This document shows, piece after piece, positions 57,389 to 64,000 of a DNA stretch of 64,000 bases. How positions within the stretch are numbered: the stretch's first letter is position 1; each line of letters begins with the position of its first letter. The notes below the pieces were generated by a model, which worked only from the letters and a program-made list of their open reading frames with translations, was not told the DNA's origin and did not search any database. A program made the position numbers and the translations under genes. The stretch is from Tetrapyrgos nigripes (lineage: Eukaryota > Basidiomycota > Agaricomycetes > Agaricales > Campanellaceae): the NCBI GenBank assembly GCA_013368315.1, contig JAACJM010000038.1, positions 461,890 to 525,889 of the forward strand, given 5' to 3'.

Positions 57389-58630
57389 AAATCCGATTCC
57401 GTTATGAACTTCTTTAGTAGTCCTTCCTTCTCTTCTCCTGATAATGCTCCGATTCTGGCCGTGAGTTCCGAGATGTTATCCGTGGTCGTATTGATCTTGG
57501 ACTCCGGGGTTTCGACTGCGGCTTGTTTTATGGAGGGCCTCCAGGTCGTGTTGTTGGGAGTGATCTGAGGTGTAGAAGGGAACGTAGGGCAATCGTTACC
57601 CATATGGCCCAGCCCTCGACACCTGAAGCAACGTCCTTCCTTCCTCATTTTTTCTCTTTCTTGGGGGGTCAGTTTCGGTGGATATTTAGTAGTCGAAGAT
57701 GCACCTGGGACATTGTCTTGGAAGGCGTTTACTTCCATGCTTCTCGTTCGAACCACTCCTTGTACTCTGTGACCCCCTTCCCGTCTGTCCTTCCTCCCTT
57801 CGAGGTTTATTCCATGAATTCTTCTCTTCCTGCCTTTCTAGCCAAATCATGTGTTGTTTTACCGCGGCCTTTTGTAGTGTCTTAAGATTCTTAGGTTGGG
57901 TGGATAGGTAGGAGATTCGGTCTACCAACCCTCGGGGGAGTCCCTTTCGATACCATTTCATTAATGCCTTGTCGTTGTAGCCAGTATCGTCAGCGTATCG
58001 TTTGAATTGGGAGTTGTACTTATCTATGTCGGCTAGAGCCCCTTCCATCCTGATGTGTTCTATCTTGGTTTGGGCCTGGGTTTCTCGAGCTGAGGGTTTG
58101 AAATCTCGTAGGAATTCTCGCTTTACTTCGTATAGAGTCCAGAGCTTCTTCTTCGTTTCTGGTTTTGGAGCGGAAGAGTCTTCATCGGTACTCGTATACT
58201 CCTCGTCACTATCACTAAAGTCGTCTTCTTCTTCAAAGACCTTCTTCATCATACTGCGTGCCCATCGTTTCGCTTCATCTCCTGAAAACAGCGTGAGGAA
58301 GAACGATATTTTTTGCGTCTTCGGTAGGATAGACTTGATCGTTGAGCCGGAGGTAGTTGTTAAATTCGGTCATCCAATCTTTGTTAGGTTTCGGTCTCCT
58401 GTGAACTTTTCTGGCTTTACTCCACGTTCCTTGGTAGTCGTATTAGGAAAGACCGAGGACTGAGCGTCCTGAGCCTCGTCGTCTGGTGGTGCGGTGTCTC
58501 GAGGAGGTTCGAGTTCCTCCCGCAGCAGCGGTGGCCGAGTCAGGGTTTTCAGACATTCTGAGAGCGGCGTGAATAGAGTGGAGATCGATTGGGAGAGTGG
58601 GATTGATTGAGATGGGTTCTTGGACTGCAC
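57385..58630 (-). pseudogene. gag: gypsy-2 gag
   Basis: Three frames in series: 58630-58370 (ending KPEKFTGDRNLTKIG, the typical gag-core entry), 58252-57686 (WTLYEVKREFLRDF, FKRYADDTGYNDKAL, WYRKGLPRGLVDRI) and 57756-57385, which holds the CCHC knuckle CFRCRGLGHMGNDC. Small frameshifts separate them. Confidence 0.85.
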
Positions 58631-59015
58631 TAGGGGTGCTGTCTGTCGGAGATCTGTTGTGAGGGGAATGGGGTTCTGAGGAGTGTTCGTGAGATGGAGT
58701 CGGTGACGGGGTTGTGACCGGATTTGGATTTTCTGTAATTGGTTCTGATGGGAGTGATTCGAAGAGTGAGACTGGTTCGATACCGAGTCTCTGTTCTTCG
58801 ATTGAAAGAGGTCGGTTATTTACGGAGAGTCGGTTTGGGACACGGATGGTTTATACAGAACTCCCACCGGTTTTGGTGTGAGAAGTAGCAGTCTTGTTGT
58901 CTTCGAGGAACGTGTGCGTGAGGTCGTCTGAGACAAACGAGTATGGGAGAGGCAGTACGGCTAGGGTTTTGTGAGGCTGTGCGTGATCTAGTGGTTCTTG
59001 GAATTCCGCTTTCAC

Positions 59016-59480
59016 TCATCCACTCGTTTCAGTTTCCGAGAATAGAAGATCCCACTGTTCTCCTGAGACGTCTTCCCAAGAGATCAGTGATCTGTAGTAG
59101 TTGATTATTCTAGGGACTTGGGTTTGGAGATATTCGTGGTATTCCTCCTGGCTGAACACGAAGATATCGCTATCTTCGTAGTCGTCGTTACTGAACCAAT
59201 ATGGGAGGCTTGTTTCTCCTAGTTGGACGAGGAAGCACGTATCTACAACTGCAACGTAGCGTGGAGAGGTGTTTTCAGGTGATAGCTTTATTCGGAGGTA
59301 TTCGGAGACGGTCACTTCACCTGAAATCCACAACCTCTTGTTCAGTATGATCCAATGATCGTCGAGTTCGATAGCGTGTTTGTATACTGTTGTTTCGAGT
59401 TCTTCTCGGTAATTTACGAAGTATTCTGATTTTTGATAGGGAAGGGATAGAAAGGTGGAGGTCGGGTTCGTAGGTTGTGA
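59016..59480 (-). other. Open frame upstream of gypsy-2 gag
   Basis: The frame is open for about 150 codons, lacks an ATG, and ends in a TGA that overlaps the ATG of the next frame (ATGA at 59016-59019). The composition is protein-like and acidic (IELDDHWIILNKRLW, WFSNDDYEDSDIFVF, ISWEDVSGEQWDLL). No family was recognised. It may be a gag N-terminal extension or a separate protein. Confidence 0.4.
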
Positions 59481-59546
59481 ATGAGGGGTTCGAAGTTAAG
59501 AGCCAGTGTGTTTGTCGAGGGTCTGGATGTGAGGTGGGTGTAAGAG

Positions 59547-59556
59547 AGTCTGTTCA
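59547..59556 (-). other. Primer site of gypsy-2, complementary to its own transcript start
   Basis: Minus-strand TGAACAGACT lies two bases after the 5' LTR. Its exact complement AGTCTGTTCA occurs in the LTR at 59731-59740, about 34 bp after a TATATATG box (59768-59775), where the RNA should begin. This matches the self-priming of Tf1/sushi-type chromoviruses. Confidence 0.65.
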
Positions 59557-59558
59557 AG

Positions 59559-60047
59559 TGTCAAGAACGTTGTCACTTAGCAAAACCACCCAAGTCACAC
59601 AATGAAGCAAGATAGATTTGATGAGTTACAATGAGACGATATAAGAGAGAGTGATAGAGGAGAAGAGAGAGATCGAGTAGCTGACTATGCTCGACACTGC
59701 ACTGTACTAGGAGCGGAGTGGAGACGAAAGTGAACAGACTAAGGAACCTAGCTACGAGATCTAAGACATATATAGAAGAGAAATGAATATATGGGAATGT
59801 CCATGGAGTTTAGGAATCGGAGGAGATAAGGGTATGAGTCAAGTAAGAAAATATATACATGAGAATGTCCATGGAGATAAAGGAAACGGAGAGGTGAGTC
59901 ATAGATCTATACAACGATGATGAGAAGTGATCAGTATTTATGGGTTTATGGAGGGTGATAGAATGATGAACAGAAGTGAATAGATAGTAGAAGGGAATAG
60001 AGAGGTAAGTGAAGGAAAAATGAAGGAGACGGAGGCGATTCATGACA
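59559..60047 (-). repeat. 5' LTR of gypsy-2
   Basis: 489 bp. Its TATA box reads TATATATG on the minus strand at 59768-59775. Confidence 0.92.
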
Positions 60048-62753
60048 GTTGATAAAACACTGGGTATAGTTTTATAGTATGTTTGACTCCTTCTTTGTTG
60101 ATATGTTCAATAAACACAGTTCCAACACCTTCAAGGTAAGTTTCAGATCTTTTATCAGCAATTTGAAGTGGAATTGGATTGGGTAACTTATGGTATTGAG
60201 CAAAATCCATCAAATTGTTTGTAATGTGAGTTGATGCACCCGAATCTGAAACCCAATAGGTTATTTCATCAGTGATCTTACTCTTACAAATACTATTCAA
60301 AGGATACTTTTCACATGTTGAGCAATGTGCACAAGCAACAAAACTTTGTTCACAAATAAATACAGGCACATCATTTGTATTAATAGTACAATTGTCTATA
60401 GCCGCTAGGGCTGTATGAGATTCACAATAGTCCAACAACATTGAGATCTGAGGCAATTGTATGAGTGCACTATCTTTATTAGAAGTGTGAAATACTTGCC
60501 AGAAAGCCATAGTTTTGTCTCCATCAATGTAGATTTCCACATCTGATTCTGAACCAAGACTAACACCATCATCATTGGCAAGATATCTGGATGAAATGGA
60601 AATGTTGATAGCATCTGCCAGAGATGAGGGTCCAGCTTCTTCTTCTAAAGGTACATCATAGCGAGGTTTTTTTGAGGTATTTCCAGATTCATCAGGTTCT
60701 CTTTTCATATTCTCGAGGATTGGATCTGTGAACATGTGAGACATTCTGTCTTGCCACATTTTGAATGCAACACTCAGAGGAATATATTTAAAGGAACTTT
60801 CTTTGCTATGATCCAAAGATGTAGAATCTGATGACTCAGTAGAAGATGAACCTTGAACAGCCTTTTGCTTTCTACTTGAAGATGACGATGATGCTTTGGT
60901 ATGATGAAAAGGTAGAGTGCGAATAAAATCGGGATATAGCAATGTATCATGAAATTGAGTATTAATTGTAACACCATTTGTGCACATAACAGATTGAGCA
61001 GGAGTAGGCCAGTAAGCTCTCTCAATCAAAGAAGGAGGCTTTGAAGGGACTGGCTCACATTTTTTAAACTGCTGTGGGATCCATTTATAATTGCACATAT
61101 CAGACAAAGCTTTATTCATGATATAACAGCAAAAATACTCAACCTCTTCCTCAATTTGTTTCTGAATGGGACAGATAGTTCCTTCATGATGTCTTCATCA
61201 CCATTGAGATCCTCTTTTGCTCAAAGATAAGGTTCTGTATGAGTGCCATCAGAATTGTATGTATAATCCCAAACTTCAGCTAGCTTACGAGTCATTTGAT
61301 GACGAGCTTCTACTCTGAGAAAGCTTTCAAAATCAACTGTCTCCTGTGCAAGTTCATTGATCATGAGTCTCTCATAATGAGTAAGAATGAAGTAACCCGA
61401 AATTGTTTGCGGTCTGACCTGTTTAGCTAAGTTCCGCTTTACTCTTTCCTTCAAAGAAGAATCATTGTTCTCGTCAATAAAGCAATCTGATCGAACAATC
61501 AGAAAGTTATGATAGGGAAGAAGTTCATAAATGGGTTGCTCACATGTCTCCAGTAGATCATCAGTATCACTGATTTCGATTGGATCTAATGTGGCATTCA
61601 TAAAAGGATTTGCCATAAAAGCGGTCACCATTAAAGGAGCATCATCATCAGAATCTGAATCAGCTTCGACTTCTGGATTAGCTAAATTAGCAGCACCTTT
61701 TTTGGAACCCTTCTTCTTCTTACTGCGATGAGTTTTCTTCTTTTTATCTCCCCCTTGATTCACATCACCTGTTGTAACATTATTAGAAGGTTCCTGAGGT
61801 TTGGGTTGTTTACTCTTACCCTTGTTTTGGTTCTTCTGTTTAGAAGATCCAGCCTTCTGGTTGTTCCAATTGGGTGCAGAATCAAACTTTTGTCTATCCC
61901 TAGTAATGCAGGTAAGAAGAGATGATTCCAAAGATTGACCAGTCTCTCGTTTATACTCAACAAGAATAAGTCCTTCCACATGTGCCATAGTCAGGTTCTT
62001 TGGTTCAATAGTGGCAAGTGTGAATTGAGCATAGTTTTCCCAGGATTGCAGAATGTGATCCATCAAGAAAAGACTGTGAATCCATGGGCTTTAAGATGTG
62101 TGAGAAATGCTCCCAGAGATGCAATCTGGTTTGCAGGATCTTTCTTCTCATCAAGTGTCCAAGACATGAACTCTTTGAAGTCTAAGAACCATGACATTGG
62201 GCCAGGAGAACTGTATTTTCTTGTCTACTTTATCCCAAAGCATTTTTGAGGTATAATCTCCTTTTGCTTTGGCACAATGGTTTTTCATCTATTTCTTCTC
62301 TAGTGAACTCTCTCATTTCAAAACCCACATTATTTGGAAGAAAGGAGGAAATATAACCCAAGGCCTGTTCATCTTTTTCATCCCAAGAACTTTGAAGCTT
62401 ATAAGTTTCAACTAATTCCCGATCATATTTTTTAACCAAAATTTGATGTTGATTCCATTGATCATTAAAAATTGCAATGGTATGGTTATAAGATGATTGT
62501 TCAGATTCAGTTAAAGCATTAAAAGCTTTATCAGAAATTTGTTCAAATCCTTCAGGATAAGAAGGTGCATTACCTGTTTCAGTGGGACTTGAGTACCTGA
62601 AGCAACCCTGCTAAGGCCTTTGGCTTCAAGGAGGCAGGTGATAGCATAGTTCCAAAACTCATAATTGGTGGTATTGAGGATGGGAACGTTGAAGATGCTT
62701 TCAGAGTTGTTGTTAGCATTGTTGGAAGACATGTTTGATCTATGAAGCATCAA
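60048..62753 (-). pseudogene. copia-3 gag and protease, truncated by gypsy-2
   Basis: The ATG at 62753 starts a copia gag (VPILNTTNYEFWNYAI). Frame changes occur near 62590, 62235 and 61200. A Lys-rich segment (61650-61900) lies where a nucleic-acid-binding domain belongs, without a CCHC knuckle. Another spacer rich in Ser and acidic residues precedes the protease WVSDSGASTHIT (about 60220-60260). The frame stops at the gypsy-2 LTR at 60047 just after LYPVFYQL, the strand before the copia GAG-pre-integrase domain. The rest of pol is not in the window. Confidence 0.85.
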
Positions 62754-64000
62754 TCAGTAAAGATGTCCATCCAATAGGTCACAAGTTCCAAGGAAACATC
62801 GAAGGGTCTAATACAACCACAGTGTATAGGATGATTGCAAAAATTCCTTCTCCTTTCTGAGCAAACGCCCCAGACAAGGAATGTACATAATACATTTGCA
62901 TTAATCAACTATATGCCGGTATGTGCACATAATGGAATCCTATATTAACTTCTTCATCAGTGCTTCTCAATCAATTTCACACTGTCAGAGACCATACTCT
63001 TGACAGAGAGCACATGATTACTCTAGAAGTCGCAATATTGACTATAGTGGCACAGTACTTCCTAATGGGTGTAGAGATGCCTTAAAGCATATAGGGGAGC
63101 ACTATCTAACTACTGTTTTTCTATAGATCTAGATTGGCAACTTTTATAAACACCCCTGGCTCATCTGAATGACTACGGAGTTTTGCCTGAGTGTGAAAAA
63201 CAGTCCCACACTAAAGTGGAGGCTGCAAAGTGTGCTGGTCACTCTGCATACAACTATCTGTAGATCCATAAGGGTTCCACAAATAACTGTTACAGGTATA
63301 AAGTGACTTATCTAGATCTATAACTAAACCAGCAAAGAGTGCCTAATGCGACTCTAAACTGAACCCAGGTTATATATTTTACCGGGCAATATAGATGAAG
63401 AAAGAGACAAAGCAAAACATCGATCCACCAACTGCACAATCATCGAGTCTGACAGCTTACTCTCGGTGATGAGCTCGCCGTTGACCTTGACAATGCGATC
63501 CATCTTGACAATGGTAGTTGTATGGGTAAGACCAGCATCAATGGCCCACAAGGCCCATAACCTAATGAAGCAGCAAATATTTAGCGTAGGGTGACCAGTC
63601 AATAGAGCTCACCAAATAGAGTGCTGAGTAGAAAGCTAGTAGAGCTTAGATACGAGTTGCTTGTAGAGCAGATAGAACTGGATATTGTTCGATTTAACAT
63701 TGAACACGATAACCTGATGCTATCTATGAGTGCTTTTGGTGGTGGGAACGAGAAGACGACTCGCAGATGTGTTGAGTGTTGCATGAAACGTGGCATATTA
63801 TGTTCAGTTTTCTCGTTTTGGACCACTTTTTTCCAAGTCCTTCACAACTCTCACAGCACCCAGTTTCTATCTCACCCTCAGAGTTTTGATCCTCGGTGTG
63901 TGATGCTTCGAGATGAATCTGATGCATTTAGATTAAGTTATCTGTGTATCGTCAGTCTGGATCCTCGAGACCACATTTAGATAGAAAATCTTTCTACATT
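62754..64000. other. Probable leader and LTR remains of copia-3
   Basis: The sequence GGCCCATAACC at 63552-63562 (minus GGTTATGGGCC) repeats the primer site of copia-1 and copia-2. The DNA to its right may be the 5' LTR, but no partner LTR was found and no gene is supported. Confidence 0.4.

Larger units (their letters stand above)
52273..60047 (-). mobile_element. Chromodomain Ty3/gypsy retrotransposon (gypsy-2), full length
   Basis: 7775 bp on the minus strand with LTRs of 487 bp (52273-52759) and 489 bp (59559-60047), TGTCA...TGACA. Order: LTR, self-complementary primer site, an upstream frame, gag, protease, reverse transcriptase, RNase H, integrase with chromodomain, an extra Gly-Trp-rich frame, purine tract, LTR. 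Several frameshifts and TGA stops make it inactive. The flanking pentamers (GTAAG before, GTTGA after) do not match. Confidence 0.93.

Noticed and set aside
59810..60043. Short hydrophobic minus-strand frame in the right LTR
   Set aside because: It is the LTR copy of the read-through end of the Gly-Trp frame, with no evidence of separate expression.
1..64000. CRISPR arrays, bacterial operons or phage genes
   Set aside because: No regular spacer-repeat arrays; introns and gene families show a eukaryotic nuclear genome.

Overview
The window looks like nuclear DNA of a basidiomycete fungus, most likely an agaricomycete. The evidence is protein-coding genes cut by many 50-60 bp GT-AG introns and micro-exons, protein families typical of that group (a glycopeptide-type secreted protein, an expanded seven-helix membrane family, a GMC alcohol oxidase, a kinase with a fused PH domain, a Ser-rich stress-sensor-like protein), an intron-containing tRNA-Thr, and Ty1/copia plus chromodomain Ty3/gypsy retrotransposons. 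All assignments come from reading translations and motifs; no database search was possible.

Layout. 1-4850 is mostly non-coding, with a 96-bp perfect tandem duplication. 4955-5891 is a seven-exon small secreted protein. 6475-7081 is a hAT-type MITE with perfect ends and target duplication. 7857-13380 is a segmental duplication carrying two paralogous multipass membrane genes, copy A damaged and copy B intact. Copy A's flank holds a second MITE that is absent from the other copies. 13759-13854 is tRNA-Thr(CGT). 15075-18602 encodes a Ser-rich single-pass membrane protein whose last intron is about 1.4 kb.

21457-32830 is the gene-dense core. It holds a hotdog-fold (THEM6-like) protein and a kinase-PH protein transcribed divergently, a SAMHD1-like HD protein tail-to-tail with the kinase, then an aryl-alcohol-oxidase-type GMC gene and an aryl-alcohol-dehydrogenase-type aldo-keto reductase in the same orientation. 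The last two could form an H2O2-producing redox pair of the kind known from wood-decay fungi.

34866-64000 is a nest of transposable elements. It contains a nearly intact copia element (LTRs differ at two sites, one premature stop), a decayed copia 5' end, a CpG-decayed chromodomain gypsy element next to a 279-bp foldback MITE, a younger full-length chromodomain gypsy element (7.8 kb), and the 5' part of a third copia element abutting it. The copia elements share a primer site matching the initiator-tRNA anticodon arm. The younger gypsy element appears self-primed. It also has an additional reading frame rich in Gly-Trp/Trp-Gly motifs between pol and the 3' LTR, the best candidate here for an undescribed function (a possible Argonaute-hook protein).
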